Shown here piece after piece: positions 56,856 to 64,000 of a stretch of DNA of 64,000 nt (the stretch's first letter is position 1; every line of letters begins with the position of its first letter). The stretch is from NCBI RefSeq assembly GCF_004770105.1, contig NZ_RQEY01000019.1:520448-584447 (forward strand), given 5' to 3'. The position numbers and the translations under genes were made by a program. Under the pieces are notes generated by a model. It did not search any database and was not told the origin of the DNA. It saw only the letters and a list, made by a program, of their open reading frames with translations. This DNA comes from Leptospira andrefontaineae. GTDB taxonomy: Bacteria; Spirochaetota; Leptospiria; Leptospirales; Leptospiraceae.

Positions 56856-57980
56856 ATGGCGGCCAGAAGGATCAAAATCGGATTTGATGCAAGGATGATT
56901 GCCCATTCAGGGATCGGTTCTAGGGTCAAAGCACTTTTGATTTGGCTGGGAGATATTGCATCTAAGAAAGGGATCCGGATTACGCTTCTGGGAAATCCTG
57001 ATCTTATACAAAAGAATCTTTCTCCAAAGGTCTTATCTAATTACGAAATTTTAGAATATAACGCAGGGATCTATTCTATCAAAGAATGGTTCGGCATTCC
57101 TGAGATGAAAGATTTTGACCTTTTGGATATCCCACATTTTAATGCGCCTTTAAAATTCTTAGATCGATGTGTTGTTACCATTCACGATATCATTCCATTC
57201 AGAATGAAACAGTTCCATTCTTCTTTTTTGAAACAGGCTTATATGAGGCTTGTGTTTTTGTTCATCAGAAAGAAGGCCAAAAAAATCATTACTGTTTCTG
57301 ATTTTACCGCAAAAGATATTACGGAAGTTTTTTCTTTTTCCCCATCTCAAATGCAAACCATCTATAATGGCTTGGACACCAAAACTTTTTCTCCTAAAAG
57401 CGATTTAGAAAAGAAGAAGTTCCTGAAACAATATGCATTAAAACCTGGATATTTACTCAGCGTGGGGATCGGAAAGGAGCATAAGAATTTAGGATTCGTA
57501 CTTGGGTCTCTCAAAAAACTTTGGTCCGAAAAAAAGATCAAAGCAGATTGGGTAATTGCGGGATCCGGCGGAAAACTTCCAGAGTATTTGGTAGAAGATG
57601 CAAGAGGTTGGGAAGATAGAATTAAACTAGTTCCGTATCTTTCGGAACAAGAATTGGCCACCTTATATTCCGCAGCAGGGTTACTTGTGTATCCTTCTTT
57701 ATACGAAGGATTTGGATTTCCTCCTGTGGAGGCTCAGTCTTGCGGATGTCCCGTATATTCTTCTAACTCAAGTGTTCTTCCTGAAATTCTGGAAGATACT
57801 GCATTCTTCTTTGATCCTAAAGATTCCCTTTCTTTTGAAACAGGATTATTAAAACTAATGGATTCTCCAAAACTTCTAAGTTCTAAGACCAAAGCGGGTT
57901 TAAAAAATTCCAAAAGGTTTGATTGGAAAAAATCTGCAAATGAGATTGTAGAAGTATATTTGCGGTTGGTAAAGAACTGA
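56856..57980 (+). CDS. Glycosyltransferase, GT4 (GT-B fold)
   Basis: A 374-residue glycosyltransferase. The first Rossmann half starts KIGFDARMIAHSGIG; the second has LLSVGIGKEHKNLGFVLGSL and the donor-binding YPSLYEGFGFPPVEAQSCGC, with the E-x7-E pattern of GT4. The acceptor and donor sugars are unknown. No other polysaccharide genes are close; the region 56716-56855 before it is plain. Converges on a DUF1289 gene across one base. Confidence 0.8.
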   Translation: MAARRIKIGFDARMIAHSGIGSRVKALLIWLGDIASKKGIRITLLGNPDLIQKNLSPKVLSNYEILEYNAGIYSIKEWFGIPEMKDFDLLDIPHFNAPLKFLDRCVVTIHDIIPFRMKQFHSSFLKQAYMRLVFLFIRKKAKKIITVSDFTAKDITEVFSFSPSQMQTIYNGLDTKTFSPKSDLEKKKFLKQYALKPGYLLSVGIGKEHKNLGFVLGSLKKLWSEKKIKADWVIAGSGGKLPEYLVEDARGWEDRIKLVPYLSEQELATLYSAAGLLVYPSLYEGFGFPPVEAQSCGCPVYSSNSSVLPEILEDTAFFFDPKDSLSFETGLLKLMDSPKLLSSKTKAGLKNSKRFDWKKSANEIVEVYLRLVKN

Positions 57981-57981
57981 T

Positions 57982-58173
57982 TTAAGGATTTTTGAAAGAA
58001 GGTTTTCCAAGGGAAATTTTTCTTTCTTCTATTTTGAGTCGGATCGTTTTTCTTTCGTCTTCGGTATACATGGTCCATCTACCGATCTCCTCTAGGGTGC
58101 GATAACAACCCTCGCAGAGACCGGTCCGATAATCCATATTACATACTTTAATACATGGAGAACGAACAATCAT
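57982..58173 (-). CDS. DUF1289 small Cys-rich protein
   Basis: A 63-residue protein. SPCIKVCNMDYRTGLCEGCY with four Cys residues matches DUF1289, a family of likely iron-sulfur or zinc-binding proteins. The end is helical and charged. Lies 8 bases after the antiporter gene on the same strand, so likely co-transcribed with it. Confidence 0.8.
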   Translation of the reverse strand: MIVRSPCIKVCNMDYRTGLCEGCYRTLEEIGRWTMYTEDERKTIRLKIEERKISLGKPSFKNP

Positions 58174-58181
58174 CTTAAGAA

Positions 58182-59960
58182 CTACTTGGTCTTTTTGACC
58201 TTCTTCTTATTCGACGCTGTTTTTTTAGGTTTTGCTTTTGCAGATTTAGCAATTGTTGTGCTTCCGTTTATATCTACCATTTGAGACAATTCGGTAAATA
58301 AAGAAAGTCCCGAAATTTTACCGGGAACGATTACGTGGGCCGCACCGTTATTTCTGAGAACTTCCGCCTCTTTAGGATCATCAGTAGTTAGGATGATTTT
58401 CGGTTGGTGATGTCTACAGATACTTTTTAAGGACTCAAGTAATCTACGATTGGTAGTTCCTTTTAGGATCATGTCGGAAACTGTACAGACGATATATCTT
58501 GCTTCTTCTATTCCTAAATGATGAAGGCTTTCCGGATTAGCTAAGTCTCCGTAAGCCCAACGAATTCCTTTGGATTCTAACGTTTGTCTGTAGATCGGAT
58601 TAAAATCCACTACCAACATTCTTTTTAACCAAGAAGGTTTATCGTCTTCTATCCCGTCGATCAAACCTTGAGCGATCCTGAAATATCCTAATACTACGAT
58701 ATCCCTTTTGGTCTCTCCGGTTACTTGGGACTCTAATGGTTCTTTGTTTTCTTTTACTCCAAATAGAGATAAGAAAGAGATAATTCCTCTCGCGATCTTA
58801 TCATTAAACAAGATCACATAAGTGGAAATAATAGAAGCGATGATCATAGAAGTAAGAACGATCGCCTGCAGATCTTTTCCAATATGTTCCTTTTGCACTC
58901 CAAGTGCTAAGATTACTAAAGAGAATTCTGAAATTTGCGCAAGGTTTAGGCCGGCAACAATACCCGCTCTTAAACCTTTGCCGGAGAAGAAAACAGTAGG
59001 AGCGATGATCAAGACCCTGCTCACCAAAACAAAACCTACAGCTAAAAATGCGAGGCCTAAGTCGCTTGCACTTGGAGCTTGGATTTTCATTCCGAGAGCT
59101 ACGAAGAATAATGTAATGAAGAAGTCTCTGATCCCAGAAAGTTTACTGATCACATCCGCACCATAAGGGAAGGCAGCGATACTCACACCAGCGATCAATG
59201 CTCCCATCTCTTTAGAAAGTTCGAGCTTTTCTGCGACACCGCATAAGAAGAAACACCAAGCAATCGAAGTGATCAAAACTAATTCAGGTTTAGAAGCCGC
59301 GAATAGAAAAATTCTAGAAAGAATAAAACGACTGACCACGAAAGCGACAGCAACAAGAGCGATACCTTTTACCAAGGATCCAAGCACATTTAGGATCTGA
59401 GGATCTTGCAAGTCTGGCTGGATTCCCATAAATAGAATGGCCCAAATATCTTGTAAGACCAAAACACCTATAGTAAGACGCCCGGCTACAGTACTGATCT
59501 CGAACTTATCATGCAGGAGTTTGACCACGATCATCGTGGAACTGAGAGAAAGAGCGATAGCAAAGTATAGAAGATCGAAATTTCCTGGAGCAGGTGGGAA
59601 GAATGTGCGGAATGCAAACCAAGCGGCCGCAACACCTAAGAAGAATTGTAATACTCCCAGAGCGAACATGGATTTTCCCATTCTCGCCAATTCTTTCAGA
59701 TCGATTTCTAAACCGATGATGAATAATAAAAGGATCAAACCGATCTCTGAGATCAGTTCTATACTTTCTTCACTTTTAACATAGCCAATGGTTAGCTTTC
59801 CACCTACATAAGGTCCGAATAACGGGCCGATGATCAAGCCTGCGATTACGTAACCCAAGACCAGAGGTTGTTTGAATGCTTTTGCTATGATTGCGAAGAG
59901 AGTCGCGAAAATAATACTAAGGGCGATATCAACTAATAGAGTAAGTGAATGATGTTCCAT
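58182..59960 (-). CDS. CPA2 monovalent cation:proton antiporter with degenerate TrkA-N domain
   Basis: 592 residues. Twelve to thirteen membrane helices form the Na+/H+ exchanger domain (LLLFIIGLEIDLKELARMGK, SLSSTMIVVKLLHDKFEIST, ELSKEMGALIAGVSIAAFPY). A Rossmann TrkA-N domain follows at about residue 425, but the dinucleotide glycine motif reads VVLGYFRIAQGLI where GxGxxG is expected, so nucleotide binding may be lost. The tail is basic. It resembles KefB/KefC K+ efflux systems. Followed by a DUF1289 gene. Confidence 0.85.
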   Translation of the reverse strand: MEHHSLTLLVDIALSIIFATLFAIIAKAFKQPLVLGYVIAGLIIGPLFGPYVGGKLTIGYVKSEESIELISEIGLILLLFIIGLEIDLKELARMGKSMFALGVLQFFLGVAAAWFAFRTFFPPAPGNFDLLYFAIALSLSSTMIVVKLLHDKFEISTVAGRLTIGVLVLQDIWAILFMGIQPDLQDPQILNVLGSLVKGIALVAVAFVVSRFILSRIFLFAASKPELVLITSIAWCFFLCGVAEKLELSKEMGALIAGVSIAAFPYGADVISKLSGIRDFFITLFFVALGMKIQAPSASDLGLAFLAVGFVLVSRVLIIAPTVFFSGKGLRAGIVAGLNLAQISEFSLVILALGVQKEHIGKDLQAIVLTSMIIASIISTYVILFNDKIARGIISFLSLFGVKENKEPLESQVTGETKRDIVVLGYFRIAQGLIDGIEDDKPSWLKRMLVVDFNPIYRQTLESKGIRWAYGDLANPESLHHLGIEEARYIVCTVSDMILKGTTNRRLLESLKSICRHHQPKIILTTDDPKEAEVLRNNGAAHVIVPGKISGLSLFTELSQMVDINGSTTIAKSAKAKPKKTASNKKKVKKTK

Positions 59961-60099
59961 CTTTTCGGTGCGAATTCCCCTTAGATTAGTTTTGTTGGAA
60001 GGATATTACAAAAAGAAATTATTAAATGAATATAGTCTATTCACTTTTTAACACGGATTTTCATGTCCCGAGAATGGGGGAGCATAATCTTAGAAGATC

Positions 60100-60429
60100 T
60101 CAATCGTTGGATTTGAATAGATCCTTAACAGCATCTTTTGCTTTGGATAAAGTATAATCTTCTCGATCAATCAGTATAAAATCTAAATTTTCTTTTTCTA
60201 TTCTGGCCAATACTTTGGCGATGTCTGCTGGAGATTTTAAGTTGGTGGCCAGATATTTGAATTTGGTCCCGCATTCCGGACACGATTTGTCCTTAGTATA
60301 ATTCAGTCCCAGATGTTTACATTTTCCGCAAGTTCCGTAGAGATCATCTATGATCATCAATTGGGAAGAAACTTCGCTAACGCTCAGTATTTGCCAAACC
60401 CGGATGTACTTTTTGTCTTCAGCCGACAT
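60100..60429 (-). CDS. Small protein with zinc-ribbon-like Cys motif (109 aa)
   Basis: Not recognised as a named family. Two Cys pairs, CGKC and CPEC, spaced by 17 residues form a probable zinc ribbon (GTCGKCKHLGLN, KSCPECGTKFK). A helical C-terminal half (ADIAKVLARIEKENLDFILI) follows. Lies 26 bases upstream of nothing on its strand and 27 bases downstream of rocD, so it may be expressed with rocD. The 139 bases 59961-60099 before the antiporter hold nothing clear. Confidence 0.6.
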   Translation of the reverse strand: MSAEDKKYIRVWQILSVSEVSSQLMIIDDLYGTCGKCKHLGLNYTKDKSCPECGTKFKYLATNLKSPADIAKVLARIEKENLDFILIDREDYTLSKAKDAVKDLFKSND

Positions 60430-60455
60430 TCTTTTAAAAAAACGAATTCGAAAGA

Positions 60456-61691
60456 TTAGTCAAGGGTTTTACGGATAGTTTGGAGAATGATAGAAGTCGC
60501 CTCTTCTATTTCGTTTTTTGAAATACATAGAGGAGGAGCAAATCGGATCGTATGATCGTGAGTTTGTTTGGCTAGAATTCCGGACTCCAACAGTTTGTAG
60601 CAGATCTTTTTCGCTCTTGGTCCTATTTCGTCCGGGAAAAATTCCACTGCGTTTAACAATCCTTTTCCTCTGATCTCTTTTACCTTGTTGGGATAATCAG
60701 ATTTTAATACCTGTAGAGAAGAGCGAAATTCTGCCCCTCGTACTTCGGAGTTTTCGGAAAGATTTTCTTCTAATAATACTTGGATTGCGGTTTTGGCAAC
60801 TGCGGCTGCTAAAGGATTTCCTCCGAATGTAGAGCCATGAGTTCCTGGTTTTAAGGTAAGGATGATCTCATCGGAACCCAAAACCGCAGAGACAGGAAGA
60901 GTTCCTCCCGACAATGCTTTGCCAAGTACGAGTAAATCTGGTTTTACATTCTCATGATCCGCAGCCAAAAGTTTTCCGGTCCTACCAAGGCCGGTTTGTA
61001 CTTCGTCCAAGATCAAAAGTATATTATACTCGGAACAAAGTTTGCGCACTTCCTTTAGATAACCTTCTCTTGGAACGATTACTCCTGCTTCTCCCTGGAT
61101 TGGCTCCACCATGAAAGCAGCTACATTAGGATCTTCTAATTCTCTTTTTAGCGCTTCAATATCGTTGAATGGAATAATGGAGAATCCTGGAACAAAAGGA
61201 CCAAAATCTCCTCTGCTAGTAGGATCGGTGGATGCGGAGATTGCACCTATACTTCTCCCCCAAAAATTTCCGGAAGCAAAAACGATCTTAGCTTTGTCTG
61301 CAGGGATTCTTTTAACTTGGTAACCCCATCTTCTTGCAAGTTTGACGGATGTTTCTGCTGCTTCTACACCTGTGTTCATTGGGACCATTCTATCGAATCC
61401 AAATGTATCACATAAAAATTTTTCCATAGGACCTAGTTGGTCATTATAGAATGCTCTGGAAGTAAGAGTTAATCTTTCGGATTGGATCTTTAATGTTTCT
61501 ATAATTTTAGGATGACAATGCCCTTGGTTCACAGCGCTGTATGCGGATAAAAAATCAAAATATCTTTTCCCATCCGTATCCCAAAGAAAGACACCTTTCC
61601 CTCTCTCTAACACAACGGGAAGAGGTTCGTAGTTAAATGCTCCGTACTCTTTTTCGGTATCGAAGTAAAATTGGGATGTTTGCGTGTGCAT
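60456..61691 (-). CDS. rocD: Ornithine--oxo-acid aminotransferase
   Basis: A PLP enzyme converting ornithine to glutamate semialdehyde. About 411 residues from the ATG at 61691. Motifs: [55 protein letters not shown] and [20 protein letters not shown] with the PLP Lys, [17 protein letters not shown]. This matches ornithine aminotransferase more than acetylornithine aminotransferase because of the [10 protein letters not shown] and SAYSAVNQG context. A TTG start 8 codons upstream is possible. Divergent from a small lipoprotein gene. Confidence 0.9.
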   Translation of the reverse strand: MHTQTSQFYFDTEKEYGAFNYEPLPVVLERGKGVFLWDTDGKRYFDFLSAYSAVNQGHCHPKIIETLKIQSERLTLTSRAFYNDQLGPMEKFLCDTFGFDRMVPMNTGVEAAETSVKLARRWGYQVKRIPADKAKIVFASGNFWGRSIGAISASTDPTSRGDFGPFVPGFSIIPFNDIEALKRELEDPNVAAFMVEPIQGEAGVIVPREGYLKEVRKLCSEYNILLILDEVQTGLGRTGKLLAADHENVKPDLLVLGKALSGGTLPVSAVLGSDEIILTLKPGTHGSTFGGNPLAAAVAKTAIQVLLEENLSENSEVRGAEFRSSLQVLKSDYPNKVKEIRGKGLLNAVEFFPDEIGPRAKKICYKLLESGILAKQTHDHTIRFAPPLCISKNEIEEATSIILQTIRKTLD

Positions 61692-61782
61692 CGTACTTGA
61701 TTCTAACCGGTTCAAGAGTCACACAAGGAGATTTCGGTATTTTACCTTGACTTTTGTGTTTCAACTTGTTGAAATTTATCGC

Positions 61783-62163
61783 ATGCAATTCTCTTTCCCG
61801 AAAATATCCGCTTCTATACCGATCTTTTTTGCGATTATGTTCCTTACGAACTGTCTTTATACGAATATCAAATCTCCAGGCTGGTATTATTCTCAAAGTT
61901 ATTCTGATGTAAGAGGAATGGAGCCGGTAGGAAAATTAGAAGGTGTGTCCTGCGGAACTAGCTGGCTTTGGATGGTCTATACAGGAGACGAGAGTTACGA
62001 AGCCGCCGTCCAAAATGCGATCAAGGATAAAGCGGACCTTCTATTCGATGTTCAAACAGATTATAGTTACAAATCCTTTATATTCGCTCTTTATTTTGAA
62101 AAATGTACAAGGGTAACTGGGATCGGAGTGAAACTTCCTCAAAGACTTCTGAAAAAAGAATGA
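61783..62163 (+). CDS. TRL-like family small lipoprotein
   Basis: 126 residues from the ATG at 61783. The N-terminus MQFSFPKISASIPIFFAI leads to MFLTNCLYTN, a lipobox-like Cys. The body has KLEGVSCGTSWLWMVYTGDE, SYEAAVQNAIKDKADLLFDV and a final FIFALYFEKCTRVTGIGVKL, the pattern of TRL-like proteins (Gly-Ser-Cys turn, helix, strand with Cys). Function unknown. Its stop overlaps the next ATG as ATGA. A longer frame to 61684 reads a poor start. Confidence 0.7.
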   Translation: MQFSFPKISASIPIFFAIMFLTNCLYTNIKSPGWYYSQSYSDVRGMEPVGKLEGVSCGTSWLWMVYTGDESYEAAVQNAIKDKADLLFDVQTDYSYKSFIFALYFEKCTRVTGIGVKLPQRLLKKE

Positions 62164-62750
62164 AGCTCATTCCTTACAAACGGATCCTTTTTCTAATTCT
62201 GATCTTAGCTGAGTTCGTCGGTTGTATCCAGATAGGAGCAAGTGGTAGAGCCCTGGTTCGTAGGAACCCAGAACCTTATCCAACCGGGATCGGTATTCCG
62301 CCTGATAATGATGTTCATCTGAACGGTGCAAATTTTAGAGACCCTTCTATCCATTATGGAGAATCATCCACTAAGTTAAAGACTGGAGGTTTTGACGGTT
62401 ACATTCGAACGACAACTTCTTTTCCTCATAAAGATATGTTCCATGCATCGTTGGATGGTTGGGATTGGTCTGAGCATAGGATCGTAAAATTCGAAGGAGC
62501 AAGTAAAGGTTGTCAATTCGGCGTACGTTTGTTTCTTCCCATTAAACGAGGGTCGAATGATGCATTCATTCCGATCCATTTTACTTTCGGGAACAAAAGT
62601 TTTTACGAAGACTTGGGCGAGCAGATGAAGTTGAATTCTATTGAAGCCTTATTCGATAGTAGGCTGGACGTGGAGTACACGGCATATATTTTCGGATTAT
62701 TCAGAAGAAAATGTCTGAGGTTTCAAAGTTATGGCATCCAAAAATTCTAA
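62160..62750 (+). CDS. Hypothetical lipoprotein, possible TRL-like paralogue
   Basis: 196 residues from the ATG at 62160 (ATGA coupling). KRILFLILILAEFVGCIQIG is a lipoprotein signal with Cys. The body is longer than the gene before it but ends in a comparable way: VKFEGASKGCQFGVRLFLPI, then LDVEYTAYIFGLFRRKCLRF. The shared EGxSxGC and final Cys segment suggest a common origin. A distinct middle section of 60 residues is not recognised. Its last 20 bases overlap the next gene. Confidence 0.65.
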   Translation: MKLIPYKRILFLILILAEFVGCIQIGASGRALVRRNPEPYPTGIGIPPDNDVHLNGANFRDPSIHYGESSTKLKTGGFDGYIRTTTSFPHKDMFHASLDGWDWSEHRIVKFEGASKGCQFGVRLFLPIKRGSNDAFIPIHFTFGNKSFYEDLGEQMKLNSIEALFDSRLDVEYTAYIFGLFRRKCLRFQSYGIQKF

Positions 62751-63120
62751 CTCTATTCCATTATTCTTATCTTCGATATTAGGTTTTCTAGCGGTGGCTC
62801 TGGGAGCATTCGGGGCTCACGGATTAAAATCAGTATTAACTCCTGACTTACTTGCGATTTACGAAACTGGAGCAAGATATCATCTCATCCATGCAGTAGT
62901 TTTACTCGTACTATCATTAAGCGGAAAACTTTCAGAATCCAAGTTTAGAAGGGTAGGTTTTTGGTCTATTCTAACTGGGATCTTAATTTTTTCCGGATCA
63001 CTTTATGCTTTAGCGATCTCCGGTGTTCGTATCTTAGGAGCGATCACTCCTTTCGGCGGAGTGGCCTTATTATTAGGCTGGGCATGTATTGCCTACTCCG
63101 CTTTTTCGGATAAAGAATAA
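62731..63120 (+). CDS. DUF423 membrane protein
   Basis: A 129-residue protein with four helices. SILGFLAVALGAFGAHGLKS and YETGARYHLIHAVVLLVLSL are the DUF423 signature, with a paired His in RYHLIHA. The family is common and of unknown function. It overlaps the previous gene's 3' end by 20 bases and is followed by a convergent reductase gene with 3 bases between them. Confidence 0.85.
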   Translation: MASKNSNSIPLFLSSILGFLAVALGAFGAHGLKSVLTPDLLAIYETGARYHLIHAVVLLVLSLSGKLSESKFRRVGFWSILTGILIFSGSLYALAISGVRILGAITPFGGVALLLGWACIAYSAFSDKE

Positions 63121-63123
63121 ATT

Positions 63124-63771
63124 CTATCTGGTAATATGGAAATTAAAATCCGTATTACCAAAAGTTCCGTACAATCTTAACCAAAGCGGAAGTATCATTT
63201 CGGTTGCTCTTGCACCGGTGATATCTCCTAGGTCAATGATATTTTTCCAACCGAAATCCTTCGCTAAAAGTTCTGAAACTTTTTTCTTTGCTTCCGGATC
63301 GTTTCCGCAAACGAATACATCATGTTCACCGGGAATTCCGGAAGCGTTTACCATGATAGTACAATTCATTGTGTTGAGCGTTTTAACCACTTTCAGATCT
63401 GGAAAAGATTTTTGGATCGTTTCCCCTAAAGAATCATTTGTTCCGAAGATTAAACCGGGTGGTCTTCCTTTTGAGAAATCGAGTGCATTCGCAAGATCTA
63501 CTAAAACTTTTCCTTTAAGCGTTTCTTCGCCGGCAGATCTTAAAACTTCTATACTAACTTCTCCCTTAGTACAGTTAAATAGAATGTCTCCGAAAGAAGC
63601 AGCATCCTTAAAGGTTCCTTGAGAAGCTTTACTTCCTGATTTGGAAACCCATTGGGCAGCCTTTTCATTTGTGGAGGAACGAGATCCCATTTTTACCTCG
63701 TGCCCTTTTTCGATTAGTTTGCTACCGATGGTTTCTCCGACCATTCCGGTGCCTAAAACTCCGATTTTCAT
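63124..63771 (-). CDS. NADPH-dependent F420 reductase-like protein
   Basis: A 215-residue Rossmann protein. KIGVLGTGMVGETIGSKLIE binds the dinucleotide, and GSRS after HEVKM may select NADP. The later HDVFVCGNDPEAKKKVSELL and the helix TEMILPLWLRLYGTFG fit the F420-dependent NADP reductase/prephenate-like group. Leptospira is not known as an F420 maker in my knowledge, so the true cofactor is open. Divergent from a PhzF-like gene by 156 bases. Confidence 0.75.
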   Translation of the reverse strand: MKIGVLGTGMVGETIGSKLIEKGHEVKMGSRSSTNEKAAQWVSKSGSKASQGTFKDAASFGDILFNCTKGEVSIEVLRSAGEETLKGKVLVDLANALDFSKGRPPGLIFGTNDSLGETIQKSFPDLKVVKTLNTMNCTIMVNASGIPGEHDVFVCGNDPEAKKKVSELLAKDFGWKNIIDLGDITGARATEMILPLWLRLYGTFGNTDFNFHITR

Positions 63772-63927
63772 TTATTTCTCCGAAGGTATAATTTCAAAAT
63801 TCTTAAACGAGATCAGTTTAACTGTTTTTAGACAAAAGATCCAATGTATTGTTCTTTCTGTATCGGGAAAAAGAAATAAAACTGTCACTGTATTCCTTTT
63901 TAAAAATAGGGAATGATAGTTACGAAA

Positions 63928-64000
63928 ATGAAAACCGAATATACGATTTTCCAAATCGATGCATTTACAGATTCCTTATTCAAAGGAAATCCTGCAGCAG
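63928..64000 (+). CDS. PhzF-family isomerase-like protein (3' end missing)
   Basis: Only the first 24 codons are visible: TIFQIDAFTDSLFKGNPAA, a close match to the N-terminus of PhzF-family proteins (x-x-DAFTx-x-x-F-x-GNPAAV), which share the diaminopimelate epimerase fold. Members include phenazine synthesis enzymes and many of unknown role. The ATG at 63928 is clear. Confidence 0.7.
   Translation, partial: MKTEYTIFQIDAFTDSLFKGNPAA

Noticed and set aside
63124..63622. Plus-strand 177-codon frame opposite the F420-reductase-like gene
   Set aside because: It is long by chance; the minus-strand gene has a clear dinucleotide-binding motif and start.

Overview
The window reads as a piece of a Leptospira chromosome (spirochaete). 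The evidence is a flagellar block with flgN-flgK-flgL followed by fliW-csrA, spirochaete-style lipoprotein signal peptides, several Leptospira-type chemoreceptors and multi-PAS kinases, moderate-to-low GC, and many small convergent or overlapping transcription units. The species cannot be fixed by eye. No phage, plasmid, transposase, CRISPR array or obvious island is visible. The sequence looks like ordinary core and lineage-specific chromosome, and both ends cut through genes: a PP2C-like phosphatase with TPRs on the left and a PhzF-like gene on the right.

Layout. Bases 1-10.4 kb hold the phosphatase tail, dcd, an enoyl-CoA hydratase, an IPT/TIG lipoprotein, a VOC protein, a membrane protein/FAD-oxidoreductase pair, a HAD hydrolase, a methyltransferase, dapF and a plsC-like acyltransferase. 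Bases 10.4-12.8 kb hold short genes, including a 59-residue Bfd-like 2Fe-2S protein overlapping a WbuC-like cupin, then tRNA-Arg(ACG), two small membrane proteins and two tRNA-Ser genes. Bases 12.8-22.3 kb hold an RNA methyltransferase, a patatin phospholipase, an ABC exporter pair, pyrD, sixA-hpt and several exported or membrane proteins. At 22.3-24.8 kb two citrate synthase genes diverge, one carrying an N-terminal helix-turn-helix domain; the 75-bp gap has a promoter embedded in two TTGA/TCAA palindromes.

Bases 24.8-28.3 kb carry an M23 peptidase, an epoxide-hydrolase-like enzyme, a thioesterase and a GH25 lysozyme. Bases 28.5-33.9 kb are the flagellar hook-junction operon flgN-flgK-flgL, then fliW-csrA and a SHOCT lipoprotein whose start lies inside csrA. 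Bases 34-40 kb hold an outer-membrane barrel protein, a SIMPL protein, an M48 protease and a large DUF2339 membrane protein. Bases 40.2-52.5 kb are rich in signalling genes: a six-PAS histidine kinase and three chemoreceptors, two of them a tandem duplicate, interleaved with PhoD, an alpha/beta hydrolase and MTA phosphorylase. Bases 52.5-64 kb hold a BtuF-like protein coupled to acs, an acyltransferase, folE, a glycosyltransferase, a CPA2 antiporter, rocD, two small lipoproteins, a DUF423 protein, an F420-reductase-like protein and the start of phzF.

The best leads are: (1) the HTH-citrate synthase facing a second citrate synthase across a palindromic promoter; (2) the FAD-oxidoreductase/histidine-rich membrane protein pair; (3) a structured intergenic repeat present at two loci 23 kb apart; (4) the unlisted Bfd-like gene with a palindrome in its upstream region; and (5) a six-PAS kinase with about 100 extra residues between its H box and ATPase domain. 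Functions are read from motifs by eye. No database search was run.
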